DNA of 64,000 nt, taken from the NCBI RefSeq assembly GCF_014195325.1, contig NZ_JACIBK010000011.1, forward strand, positions 124,001-188,000, given 5' to 3'. Position 1 is the stretch's first letter. The number at the start of each line of letters is the position of its first letter. This document shows positions 48,950 to 58,733 of this stretch, piece after piece. Below the pieces are notes generated by a model. That model did not search any database. It was not told where the DNA came from and worked only from the letters and a program-made list of their open reading frames with translations. The position numbers and the translations under genes are program-made. The stretch comes from Rhizobium sp. BK650. Its GTDB lineage: Bacteria > Pseudomonadota > Alphaproteobacteria > Rhizobiales > Rhizobiaceae.

Positions 48950-51298
48950 TCACTTTTCGCAAAGCCGCCGCTCGCCAGAGTAGGGTTGGTAAGTACAGTC
49001 GGACGGGCGGAAGGAGCGATAGCTGCGGGAGCAGGCCGCGATGTTGCAGGACTGCGGTGCGCCTTGGCCGTCAATCATTGTTTCTGTCGACCTCGCCTCA
49101 TTCGGAGCAGGCTCGCTCATCGCCTCCTGCATGAAATCCCGCCAGATACGGGCCGGCAAGGCGCCGCCTGTGACGCCCTTCATCGGCGCATCGTCGTCAT
49201 TGCCGACCCAGACGCCGGCGACCAGCGGTTTCGTGAAGCCGACGAACCAGGCATCGCGATTGTTCTGGCTGGTGCCCGTCTTGCCGGCCGCAAACGCCCC
49301 TGGGTCGGCTCCCCGTCCAGTGCCGCGCTCGACAACCAATTGCAAGAGCCCGAGAAGATCGGATTGGTAGGGCGAAAGGTCGAGATTCGGCCCAGCTTGT
49401 GAACCAACCCGAAACGCCTTCGGCTGCCCCGCCGCCTGAAATTCGATGATACCCCAGGGCGTGACGGGCGCCTTGCCGAGAAGGACAGACGCGTAGGCGC
49501 TGGTCAGGTCAAGCAGGTTTACTTCGGATGTGCCGAGCGCCAGAGACGGTGTGTTGGCAAGTGGCGCATCGATGCCGAGCTCTCGTGCGGCGGCAATCAC
49601 ATTGTCGAGTCCGACCTGATTTGCAAGCCTGACCGTCGCGGCATTGAGTGACCGGGCGAAGGCTTCGGCGAGTGTTACCCAGCCGTAGTAGCGGCCGCCT
49701 GAATTTTCCGGTGACCAGCCGTCGATGTCAATCGGCGCGTCGAGAACCCAATCAGACAAGGTCAGCCCGGCCTTCAAGGCCGCGTAATAGACAAAGAGCT
49801 TAAAGGTGGAGCCCGGCTGCCGCATCGCCGTGACGGCGCGGTTGAACTGGCTTGCCTTGTAGTCGCGCCCGCCGACCATGGCAACGACCGCGCCCTCCGG
49901 TGTCATTGCAACCAACGCGGCCTGCGATGCTCCCGCGGCCTTTCCTTCCTTGTCCAAGGCTCTTTTGACGACGCTTTCAGCGATCTGCTGCAGATGCGGC
50001 ACGAGGGTTGTGCGCACTGTCGTCGACCCTGGCGAGGCGCCGGCGATCTCGCTTGCCTGCGGCGAAATCCAGTCAGCAAACCAGCTTCCGGAGCGCGGTG
50101 TCGGCGTCGTCGGATGCAGCTTGGCGAAACTCGCCTTGGCCTCCTCCGCCTCCGGCTCGGCGATCGTGCCATTGGCCACCATCGCGTCAAGCACAACGGC
50201 GGTGCGCTGCCGGGCGCCCTCGAAATTGTCGATCGGATTCCACTGGCTCGGCGCCCGCAGCAATCCCGCCAGCATTGCCGATTCCGGCAGGTCGAGGGCG
50301 CCGATATCCTTGTTGAAGTAGATCCGCGCGGCCGCAGGCATGCCGGTCGCACCGGCGCCGAGATAGGCGCTGTTGAGATAGCGCGTCAGGATTTCCTGTT
50401 TGCCGAGTTTCCACTCCAGCCAAAGGGCGATGACGACCTCCTGTATCTTTCGTTTTATTGTCCGATCGCTGTCGAGATACTGCAGCTTGATAAGCTGCTG
50501 GGTGATCGTGCTGCCGCCCTCTACCACCGAGCCAGCCTCGAAGTTCCGCAGGAGCGCTCTCCCGATCCCTCTGACGTCGACGCCAAAGTGATGCATGAAC
50601 CGCCGGTCCTCGATTGAGAGGACGGCATCAATCAGATGTGGCGGGAACTGGTTGTATTGCGCATAGGCTCCTTGATACGGCCCCTGTCTGACCAACGGTG
50701 CACCGTCAGCGGTTTCCAGCACCACGACAGGCTTCAAGGTCCCGTCCCGGATCTCGCCCCAGGGGACGTCCTTCAGCGCCCACACCAAAACACTTCCCGC
50801 CAGGAGGAGGCAGAGGAGAAAGGCCGATCCCAGAGCGATTTTCCACCGTTCCACATGAAGCGACCCGCGTCGGCGATTTTTGGAGGACATCGCATAGAGA
50901 ACACGAAGACCACCCCCTGCCTTCACCAGAGCAGCCGCGAGCCACTTGCCAAGATTGCCGATCGTTGCTCTGGTTTCTGGTCGATTTGATCCCCTGAACT
51001 CCGTCCTCATATGGGAAGCGGCTGCGGCTATCTTGGCCTTGGCCCAGGTTGAACTCACCCGCAAATCGTGAGCCAGGGCATGCAGTAAGTCGTGCGCTGC
51101 CTGCCTGCTTTGGCCGAAGGATTTGCGGGGCTGTTGCGGTTGGTCGGCCTGGGGGGATGAACTGGTTCCCACCAATGTGTCCGTGGCGGGCGTCTGCGCC
51201 TCAGCATCCTGAGTTGGAAGCTCTACATTTGCCGGTTGATTGACACCTGTGCTTGAATCACCGGCACTTTGCGTCGAGGTTTTGGGAGGACTTGGCAT
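48950..51298 (-). CDS. Class A penicillin-binding protein (PBP1A type) with BA14K-like tail
   Basis: A 782-aa bifunctional peptidoglycan synthase. Residues 1-150 are a hydrophilic, Ser/Pro/Gln-rich cytosolic extension; a membrane helix lies at about 152-175. The glycosyltransferase (about 200-380) has EDRRF (230-234) and GGSTITQQ (261-268); the transpeptidase (about 430-720) has STFK (497-500), SLN (550-552) and KTGTS (673-677). The C-terminal 30 residues (CNIAACSRSYRSFRPSDCTY, then GERRLC) resemble the BA14K lectin-like motif. All catalytic motifs are intact. The BA14K end is unusual for a PBP and may bind a wall glycan. Confidence 0.9.
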   Translation of the reverse strand: MPSPPKTSTQSAGDSSTGVNQPANVELPTQDAEAQTPATDTLVGTSSSPQADQPQQPRKSFGQSRQAAHDLLHALAHDLRVSSTWAKAKIAAAASHMRTEFRGSNRPETRATIGNLGKWLAAALVKAGGGLRVLYAMSSKNRRRGSLHVERWKIALGSAFLLCLLLAGSVLVWALKDVPWGEIRDGTLKPVVVLETADGAPLVRQGPYQGAYAQYNQFPPHLIDAVLSIEDRRFMHHFGVDVRGIGRALLRNFEAGSVVEGGSTITQQLIKLQYLDSDRTIKRKIQEVVIALWLEWKLGKQEILTRYLNSAYLGAGATGMPAAARIYFNKDIGALDLPESAMLAGLLRAPSQWNPIDNFEGARQRTAVVLDAMVANGTIAEPEAEEAKASFAKLHPTTPTPRSGSWFADWISPQASEIAGASPGSTTVRTTLVPHLQQIAESVVKRALDKEGKAAGASQAALVAMTPEGAVVAMVGGRDYKASQFNRAVTAMRQPGSTFKLFVYYAALKAGLTLSDWVLDAPIDIDGWSPENSGGRYYGWVTLAEAFARSLNAATVRLANQVGLDNVIAAARELGIDAPLANTPSLALGTSEVNLLDLTSAYASVLLGKAPVTPWGIIEFQAAGQPKAFRVGSQAGPNLDLSPYQSDLLGLLQLVVERGTGRGADPGAFAAGKTGTSQNNRDAWFVGFTKPLVAGVWVGNDDDAPMKGVTGGALPARIWRDFMQEAMSEPAPNEARSTETMIDGQGAPQSCNIAACSRSYRSFRPSDCTYQPYSGERRLCEK

Positions 51299-51410
51299 CG
51301 GTTACCGCTAAAAGGCTCTTCCCGAAAATAGCGCGCGCTTATAACGCGGCAATGCCAAATGATCCATCGCAAAACGATCATGAAGAGCGCCCGCCGAGGA
51401 TCCCCGCTTT

Positions 51411-51480
51411 ATGTCATCGGACCTAAGTCCTTGTTCAAACAGGACTTAGGTCCAGTGTCCAGAGACGATGCCGATGACAT
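51411..51480. other. Nested inverted repeats forming a long hairpin
   Basis: Inner arms GGACCTAAGTCCT (51419-51431) and AGGACTTAGGTCC (51441-51453) enclose TGTTCAAAC. Outer arms ATGTCATCGG (51411-51420) and CCGATGACAT (51471-51480) are perfect too, but share two bases with the inner arm. It lies in the 250-base gap between the PBP gene and the small exported protein. Function unknown: transcriptional attenuator, binding site or mobile-element scar. Confidence 0.6.
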
Positions 51481-51548
51481 ATTAAGATTCAAGGCGTGGG
51501 GAGATTGCCTTGCGATGGAGTGCGCGTAAACCGGAATCGGAAGAGGAC

Positions 51549-51815
51549 ATGAAGAAGTTAATTATCGCAGCGTTGGCCTTAGCGACGGCGTTAACAGCGT
51601 CGCCCGCATTCTCTCAGATCTACTTCGAGTATGGGACCGGCCCTCGCTATTACGACCGCCCAGAGCCACGCTACTATCGTTACCCGCCACGCTACGCCTA
51701 CGACGACTACTATGGCGGCCCGAGATATCGGCATGGCGACCGGTGCTGGACGCAGAGATACTACGGATATAAACACCACCACCGCGTTGTACGATACAGG
51801 ACCGTCTGCGACTAG
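51549..51815 (+). CDS. Small exported Tyr/Arg-rich protein
   Basis: An 88-aa protein with signal peptide (KKLIIAALALATALTASPAF) and a mature region very rich in Tyr, Arg and Pro (GPRYYDRPEPRYYRYPPRYA, DDYYGGPRYRHGDRC) with two Cys near the end (RCWTQRYY and RYRTVCD). Family not recognised; similar short proteins are common in rhizobia. AGAGGA precedes the ATG. The nested palindrome lies about 70 bases upstream. Confidence 0.65.
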   Translation: MKKLIIAALALATALTASPAFSQIYFEYGTGPRYYDRPEPRYYRYPPRYAYDDYYGGPRYRHGDRCWTQRYYGYKHHHRVVRYRTVCD

Positions 51816-51910
51816 ACTATGTTGGGCCGCTGCCACGGTCTGCAAATCGCGGCGCGTAGAGTCGGTTGCCTTTTAAGCGTTGCCCGATGTCACTATCGGG
51901 CGAGCACGAC

Positions 51911-52375
51911 CTACGCCGCCAGGATCGTGATCCCATGCGCGTTTGCCGCCGCCCGCAGCCGGGCCACCGTTTCCGGCGACGGCTTGCCCTGCGGTCGCTC
52001 GGCCACGCCCTCCGTCTCTATGAATTCGGCCATGTCGCGGTCGACGATGGCCGAAAAGACGGCAGGCACGGTTCCGTTGTTGGAATAGCCGTGCACCATG
52101 AAGGGCGCGATGCTGACGATGTCGCCGGCGCTCGCCTGAATCTCTTCTGGCCCGGTATCGGTCAGCCGCCAGATCGTCAGAGTACCTTCGATGATCCGGA
52201 AGACTTCCGGGCTCGCATGCGTATGCCGCGGCGTCCTGCCGCCGGGTTCGACCGTCACATCGAAGACGTTGAGCCAGTTGCCTGTCAGGCGAGCCCGTCG
52301 CTCCACCTTGTCGCCCAGCACGAAGAAGCTTTTCGCCTCCGTCCGGGGATCTGTTTTCACAAATGAGTTGGACAT
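51911..52375 (-). CDS. Cupin-domain protein
   Basis: A 154-aa single cupin. GNWLNVFDVTVEPGGRTPRH, THASPEVFRIIEGTLTIW and GDIVSIAPFMVHGYSN are the two cupin boxes; the metal residues are the His pair in RHTHASPEVF and the later His in MVHGY. The likely role is a sugar-phosphate or ligand-binding enzyme. ATG at 52375 has AAGAGA-type upstream sequence; a start at 52441 is possible. It is divergent from the isomerase gene. Confidence 0.8.
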   Translation of the reverse strand: MSNSFVKTDPRTEAKSFFVLGDKVERRARLTGNWLNVFDVTVEPGGRTPRHTHASPEVFRIIEGTLTIWRLTDTGPEEIQASAGDIVSIAPFMVHGYSNNGTVPAVFSAIVDRDMAEFIETEGVAERPQGKPSPETVARLRAAANAHGITILAA

Positions 52376-52647
52376 GATGTCTCTTTCTTGTTCTTGCGGG
52401 GCGGTCCGATAGACCTTCGCGGCCATTTTGGCAACCGCCACAAAATCGGGGAGGGGCAGAAGGCATGCCGCTTTTGCGTGCTTTCAGGCCCTGAAACCGA
52501 CCGTGATCATATCGGTACGGCTTCTTCTCTTCGCAAGTGCGACAGGTTGGCCACCGCCATTCCTGTAATATCGGCGACATAGAAGAGGCGCATAGAACGC
52601 GCCGATCCTTCCCCGCCAATCCGGCATACCATCAGCGGAGCAACCCC

Positions 52648-53465
52648 ATGTCTTCTCTTCCCGTAGTCGGCGCCGCCATGACGATCGACGAACTCGAAAA
52701 CCATCGTAACTGGCTCTTCGAAAAGTCCCGCGATCTCGAACTGCAGAGCTTCATCGATGCCGACGTTCTGAACGGTGACTGGACGCCGCGCGCCGATCGC
52801 GCGAGGAAACTTCTCGACGGCTTCAAGGGCCGCGTCGGCATCCATGGGCCGTTCTGGGGCTTTGTCATCGCCTCGCAGGATCCGGATATCCGCGCCGTCG
52901 TCTCCCGCCGCATGCTGCAGGGCCTCGATGTTGCGCCGCGATCGGCGGCACGCACATGGTCATCCACAGCCCCTATACGACCTGGGGCTATAACAACCTC
53001 GACAACAATCCCGGCGAGCGCGAAAGCATCATCGATTATTGCCATCAGACGATGCGGGAAGCCGTGAAGCGCGCCGAGGAAACCGGCTGCACTCTCGTCA
53101 TCGAGAACATCGAGGACAAGGATCCGCATATTCGTGTGGCGCTGGCTGAGAGCTTCAATTCGCCGGCAGTCGCCGTCTCTATCGACACCGGTCATGCACA
53201 CTACGCTCACGGTTCCACCGGTGCCCCGCCGGTCGATTACTACGTCCATGCCGCGGGCAATCGCCTCGGCCATGTTCACCTGCAGGACGCGGACGGTTAT
53301 GCCGATCGCCACTGGCCGCTCGGCCAAGGCACGATCAACTGGCGCGCGGTCTTTGCAGCTCTTGCCAAGGTCGAAAGCAATCCGCGCCTGATCATCGAGA
53401 TCAAGGACAAATCGAAGATCATCGCTTCGGCCGAATACTTGGCCTCGATCGGCGTTGCACAGTAA
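52648..53465 (+). pseudogene. Sugar-phosphate isomerase/epimerase (TIM barrel), frameshifted
   Basis: A xylose-isomerase-like TIM barrel broken by a frameshift. The first frame (from ATG 52648, SLPVVGAAMTIDELENHRNW, RVGIHGPFWGF) reads to MLQGLDVAP and is then nonsense. The second frame continues GGTHMVIHSPYTTWGYNN, LVIENIEDKDPH, VSIDTGHAHYAHG, GHVHLQDADGYADRHWPLGQ to 53465. The two join around 52930 if one T were restored in GATGTT|GCGCC (GTT TGC GCC). The other metal residues (E in IENIED, D in DTGH, H in GHVHLQD) are in the second frame. Either a recent pseudogene or an error in the sequence. Confidence 0.85.
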
Positions 53466-53504
53466 ATGGCGATTGACAGCGAGGTGATATCTCGCCGTCA
53501 CCCT

Positions 53505-54683
53505 TCAGGCCGCGGCATCCCGCGGCCGCCGCGTGAAGGCGACCGGCAGGCAGAGCACATACAGGCCTGCGCCCAGCACCCAGACAAGTCCCGGAAAGAC
53601 ATCGCGTGAGGCGAAATAGACCGTGCTGATCGCTAGCGGCCCGATGATCGAGGCAAGGCTCGTCATGCTCGCGAGCAGCCCCTGTGCGCGTCCCTGATGA
53701 TCGCCATCGACGCGCCCTGTCACCAGAGACTGCAGAGCCGGCGCCCCGATGCCGCCGAGGCAGAAGAGCGGCATGAGCAGGAAGGCCATCCAGCCCTCAG
53801 TCACCAGTGCGATTGTGATATAGGCCGCGCTGTCGGCGACGATGCCGATCAGCAGAGTCCGGTGCTCTCCCCATCGTTCGCTGATCGGCCCGGCAATGAA
53901 GGCCTGCACGACCGCATGGAAAAAGCCGAAGGCGGCAAGCGAGAGGCCGACCATCATCGGCGACCAGGAGAATTTGTCCTGACCGTAGAGAACCCAGATC
54001 GTGCCGCCAACCTCGCCGACAAGGGCAAGGATGAAATAGGCGCCGGCAAGCGGTAGCAGCAGCCGGTACCCCATCAGCCAGCGGAAATGCGCGAGCGGTG
54101 AAAACTCCTGTTTCTTGGCTTCCGCGCCGGTCATGCGCGTCTCCGGCAGCATGAAGAGCGCCATCAGCAGATTGGCGGCATTGAGTGTGGCAGCAGCAAT
54201 GAAAGGCAGCCTCACGGAGAATTCACCCAGAACGCCGCCGACCGCCGGGCCGGCAATGAAGCCGATGCCGAAGCAGGCGCTGAGCTGGCCGAAGCGGCGG
54301 GTGCGCTCGGCATCCTCGGTGAGGTCGGTCACGCAGGCTGCCGCCACCGCGTTGCTGGCGCCGGTAATCCCGGCGATCGCCCTGCCGATGAAGAGCAGCC
54401 ACAGCGATGGTGCGGCGGCCATGAAGACATAGTCGACCGCGGCGCCGGCAAGTGACACCATCAATACCGGTTTGCGGCCGAACCGGTCCGACAGTGAACC
54501 CAGCACCGGGGAGAAGATGAATTGCATCAGCGCATAGAGTGCCAGAAAGGCACCAAACCGCCATCCGAGATCGTCACTATGGCCCACGTCCTGCAGCAGC
54601 CGCGGAAAGATCGGCAAGGTCAGACCGATGCCGGCGGCATCGAGGATCACGGTGGCGTAGACGACTGTCAGCGCTTTTTTCAT
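53505..54683 (-). CDS. Tetracycline-efflux-type MFS transporter (TetA-like)
   Basis: A 392-aa 12-helix MFS antiporter with TetA features: VVYATVILDAAGIGLTLPIF, FSPVLGSLSDRFGRKPVLMV (the SDRFGRKP loop), GITGASNAVAAACVTDLT, FGIGFIAGPAVGGVLG. It is close in layout to Tet(30) from Agrobacterium. ATG at 54683 is set by AGG seven bases upstream and by the TetA start. It is divergent from tetR with two tet-like operators between. Whether it gives tetracycline resistance cannot be told from sequence alone. Confidence 0.85.
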   Translation of the reverse strand: MKKALTVVYATVILDAAGIGLTLPIFPRLLQDVGHSDDLGWRFGAFLALYALMQFIFSPVLGSLSDRFGRKPVLMVSLAGAAVDYVFMAAAPSLWLLFIGRAIAGITGASNAVAAACVTDLTEDAERTRRFGQLSACFGIGFIAGPAVGGVLGEFSVRLPFIAAATLNAANLLMALFMLPETRMTGAEAKKQEFSPLAHFRWLMGYRLLLPLAGAYFILALVGEVGGTIWVLYGQDKFSWSPMMVGLSLAAFGFFHAVVQAFIAGPISERWGEHRTLLIGIVADSAAYITIALVTEGWMAFLLMPLFCLGGIGAPALQSLVTGRVDGDHQGRAQGLLASMTSLASIIGPLAISTVYFASRDVFPGLVWVLGAGLYVLCLPVAFTRRPRDAAA

Positions 54684-54699
54684 TAGATCGCCTGAAAAT

Positions 54700-54730
54700 T
54701 TATCACTGATAAGCTCCTTATCGCTGATAA
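54700..54730. promoter_or_regulatory. Two tandem tet-type operators
   Basis: TTATCACTGATAA (54700-54712) and TTATCGCTGATAA (54718-54730) are near-palindromes 18 bases apart between the divergent tetA and tetR starts. The paired arrangement is that of tet operators; the site likely represses both genes. Confidence 0.78.
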
Positions 54731-54760
54731 GTTGAAATGGCAACAGGGAATGGAACACGG

Positions 54761-55372
54761 ATGAAGGTAGACCGCGCGCAGATCCTCGACGAAGCGCTGA
54801 AGCTCTTGAATGAGGTGGGCATCGATGCGCTCTCCACACGAATGCTCGCCGAGCGACTGAATGTGCGTCAGCCGGCCCTTTACTGGCATTTCAAGAGCAA
54901 ACGAGCGCTGGTGGAGGCCATGGCCGAGGAGATCATGGCGCGAGGTCACACCCACGACTGGTCGGTCGTGCCCGAGAATTGGCGGAACTTCATGCTCGAA
55001 AACGCCCGTGATTTCCGTCGCACGCTCTTGAGCTATCGCGATGGCGGCCGCGTCCACGCCGGCAGCGAAACCAGCCCGCAGGATCTTCCCAATGTCGAGG
55101 CACATATCGCCGTTCTCGTCAAAGCGGGCATCGAAGCGGAATTCGCCATGGAACTGCTCGTCGCCATCGCCCGCTACACTGTCGGCTGCGTTATCGAAGA
55201 ACAGGCCGAGCCGCCGCCGGAGCAGGAAAAGCTCGACGCCGCCGCCGTCGATTTCCCGCTGACGCGCCGGGCTATTGCCCATTATCGGGATCGCGGCCAC
55301 GAAGCCTTTTTCGAAGCCGGGCTGCAGATGATGATCGACGGTGCCGCACAACGGCTGGCCCGGCACACGTGA
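54761..55372 (+). CDS. Tetracycline-repressor-type TetR
   Basis: A 203-aa repressor. The N-terminus aligns with classical Tet repressor: ILDEALKLLNEVGIDALSTR, LAERLNVRQPALYWHFKSKR, ALVEAMAEEIMARGHTHD. The C-terminal half has the TetR_C ligand domain. The start at 54761 matches the classical N-terminus; an ATG at 54737 would add MATGNGTR. It is divergent from tetA. Its stop is three bases from the stop of the adenylate cyclase gene. Confidence 0.87.
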   Translation: MKVDRAQILDEALKLLNEVGIDALSTRMLAERLNVRQPALYWHFKSKRALVEAMAEEIMARGHTHDWSVVPENWRNFMLENARDFRRTLLSYRDGGRVHAGSETSPQDLPNVEAHIAVLVKAGIEAEFAMELLVAIARYTVGCVIEEQAEPPPEQEKLDAAAVDFPLTRRAIAHYRDRGHEAFFEAGLQMMIDGAAQRLARHT

Positions 55373-55375
55373 GCC

Positions 55376-56302
55376 TCAGTCGCGCATCGCCCAGCGAATG
55401 CCGGCAGCCACCGAAAGTCCAAGGAGCGGCCATATTGCCCAAAAAATCCCATGCCATGTCAGCATGTTGATGATGACAATGCCAATCCCGATGACGGCAA
55501 GCGCTGCAATGCGCTGGTCGAACTGAGCCTGCAAGCGCACCCATGCCATGGCCGCCACGAAGGCGAAGGCAAGCAGCGGCCATGCCGCCCAGAACTCGCC
55601 CTCCCAGCTAGCAAGATTGATGACGACGAGCATGGCGCCGATGACGGCCAGGATGCCGCCGAGTTTGCGCAGCCGGCCACGCGGGAGCGGGGGCAGAGGC
55701 GAGGCTGGCGCCGGTCTTGGCGCCGTCGCTTCGACAGGCCGAGTGGCAGCGGCTGCCGGCTTCTGCGGTTCAGTGCCGATATCGCCGACCCGCACGGCAT
55801 AGCTTGGCACGGCGTCTGCGACATTCTTCATCTCCAGGGGGCCTAGAAAATCGAAGGCGACCGCGACCTTGTTGCGCACCTGATCGTAGACGGTGTTCGA
55901 GATGACGATCCCGCCGGCCGGCGCTGAGGCTTGCAGCCGCGCGGCGATATTGACGCCGTCGCCATAGATATCGTCGCCTTCGACAATGACGTCGCCGAGA
56001 TTGATGCCGATGCGGAAAAACATGCGCCCGTCCGTCGGCCGCGCAGCATTCTTGCCGGCAAGCTCGTTCTGCACGTCGATTGCGGCCCGCACTGCTTCGA
56101 CCACGCTCGGAAAATCGGCAAGCAGCCCATCGCCCCAGGTATTGACCACCCGTCCGCCGTGCGAAGTGATGAGCCGCGACATGGCATCGCGGTAATGCTT
56201 CAGCATCGCGAGCGTGCCTTCCTCATCCTCGCCCATCAAACGCGTATAGTCCTGCACGTCGGCTGCAAAGATCGTCGTCAGCTTACGGTGTGTCTCGCTC
56301 AT
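55376..56302 (-). CDS. Class III adenylate/guanylate cyclase with C-terminal membrane segments
   Basis: A 308-aa protein. The cyclase domain (about 10-175): TIFAADVQDYTRLMGEDEEG (metal Asp), GRVVNTWGDGLLADF (second metal Asp) and DIYGDGVNIAARLQ (transition-state Asn/Arg). The C-terminal 100 residues contain at least four hydrophobic stretches (ILAVIGAMLVVINLAS, AAWPLLAFAFVAAMAW, IAALAVIGIGIVIINM, AIWPLLGLSVAAGI). Rhizobia have many such cyclases. It would make cAMP under an unknown signal; GGGGGA upstream of the ATG at 56302. Confidence 0.85.
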   Translation of the reverse strand: MSETHRKLTTIFAADVQDYTRLMGEDEEGTLAMLKHYRDAMSRLITSHGGRVVNTWGDGLLADFPSVVEAVRAAIDVQNELAGKNAARPTDGRMFFRIGINLGDVIVEGDDIYGDGVNIAARLQASAPAGGIVISNTVYDQVRNKVAVAFDFLGPLEMKNVADAVPSYAVRVGDIGTEPQKPAAAATRPVEATAPRPAPASPLPPLPRGRLRKLGGILAVIGAMLVVINLASWEGEFWAAWPLLAFAFVAAMAWVRLQAQFDQRIAALAVIGIGIVIINMLTWHGIFWAIWPLLGLSVAAGIRWAMRD

Positions 56303-56408
56303 GAAATCCCCCATCGCCTCCGGCGGCCCCGTGGTTCATAACCCTATAGGTGGGATCGCAACCATTCGCCTGGTAGTCCACTCCGGCGCGAACTACTTCT
56401 GCGATCAA

Positions 56409-57449
<1,041 letters not shown>

Positions 57450-57701
57450 CCGTTCATCTCCTGGCCTGGCCCGCATTTTCCGGCCGCCATGATGGCACGC
57501 GGTTGTGGCATGCATCCAGTCGGCTTTCGATCATTTTCCTTTATGGACCCATCGTTTTAGCACCATCGAACGCGCATCAATATTTCAATCGCAACGCGGT
57601 CTCCGGCATTTTCTTGCTTCGATGTTTCAACTGCCAATTTGCGCTTGACCGGTCCGGAGATGGAGGATTTTGCTTTGCCGACTTCAGAAGGAGAGCCCAA
57701 A

Positions 57702-58589
57702 ATGCCCGTCGATACATCACCTCGCACGACCACCTGGACCTATGTCGACGGAGAGTGGATTGCCGGAAACCCGCCGCTGATCGGGCCGACCTCACATGCC
57801 ATGTGGCTCGGCTCCACTGTCTTCGACGGGGCCCGCTGGTTCGACGGCGTCGCGCCCGATCTCGAACTGCATTGCCAGCGCATCAACCGTTCTGCCGTTG
57901 CCATGGGCCTGAAGCCGATCAAGACCGCCGAGGAGATCGAGGCGCTTGCCTGGGAAGGCGTGAAGAAGTTCGACGCCAAGACGCCGATCTATATCAAGCC
58001 GATGTATTGGGGTGAGCATGGTTCGGCGGGCAGCGTCGTGAGCGTCGACGGCGAATCCACCCGGTTTGCGCTCTGCCTGTTCGAGGCGGCCATGGGCGGA
58101 CACGGCGGCTCCTCGCTCACCGTTTCCCCCTATCGCCGCCCGACGCCGGAAACGGCGATGACGGATGCCAAGGCAGGTTCGCTCTATCCGAACAGTGGCC
58201 GCGCCATCGCCGAAGCAAGAAGCCGCGGCTTCGACAATGCCCTGATGCGCGACATGAACGGCAACGTGGCCGAAACCGCCTCCTCGAACGTCTTCATGGT
58301 CAAGGACGGCGTGGTCTTCACGCCGATCGCCAACCGCACCTTCCTCGCCGGCATCACGCGGCTGCGCGTCATCGGCCTCTTGCGCAAGGCCGGCTTCGAC
58401 GTGCGCGAGGCGACCCTGTCGGTCGAGGATTTCATGGGCGCCGACGAGGTCTTCACGACCGGCAACTATTCCAAGGTAGTCGGCGTCAACAGGCTCGACA
58501 GTCGCAATTTCCAGGAAGGCCCGGTCACGCGCAAGGCGCTGGAACTCTACATGGACTGGGCCTACGGCCGCTCTGCGAGCGATGAATAG
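57702..58589 (+). CDS. Branched-chain amino acid aminotransferase
   Basis: A 295-aa fold-type IV PLP enzyme of the IlvE/BCAT group that moves amino groups between branched-chain amino acids and 2-oxoglutarate. MWLGSTVFDGARWFDG, KTPIYIKPMYW and GGSSLTVSPYRRPTPETAMT are seen; the PLP Lys lies in TDAKAGSLYPNSG, then AETASSNVFMVKDG. The catalytic features suit BCAT or D-amino-acid/ADC lyase relatives, so 'ilvE' is not certain. AAGGAG eight bases upstream of the ATG. Confidence 0.88.
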   Translation: MPVDTSPRTTTWTYVDGEWIAGNPPLIGPTSHAMWLGSTVFDGARWFDGVAPDLELHCQRINRSAVAMGLKPIKTAEEIEALAWEGVKKFDAKTPIYIKPMYWGEHGSAGSVVSVDGESTRFALCLFEAAMGGHGGSSLTVSPYRRPTPETAMTDAKAGSLYPNSGRAIAEARSRGFDNALMRDMNGNVAETASSNVFMVKDGVVFTPIANRTFLAGITRLRVIGLLRKAGFDVREATLSVEDFMGADEVFTTGNYSKVVGVNRLDSRNFQEGPVTRKALELYMDWAYGRSASDE

Positions 58590-58599
58590 TGGTGGTGGG

Positions 58600-58680
58600 A
58601 CCCAGCGCCGCGCAGCGGCAGCAATCGATCCAGTGGATCGATTGCTGGGTCGAACGCCCTGAGCCATGCAAAGGGCCAGA
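58600..58680. repeat. Third copy of the CAATCGAT palindromic repeat
   Basis: CAATCGAT (58622-58629) and ATCGATTG (58637-58644) flank CCAGTGG. The preceding GCCGCGCAGCGGCAG matches GCCGCGTAGCGGCAA in the copies at 27583-27726, and the following CGAACGCCCTGAGCC matches too. It fills the gap between the aminotransferase and GST genes. Confidence 0.6.
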
Positions 58681-58733
58681 CGCCGCTTGGCCAGCCCGAT
58701 AATCGACGCCGCTACCGCCGGACCGGCACTCTA

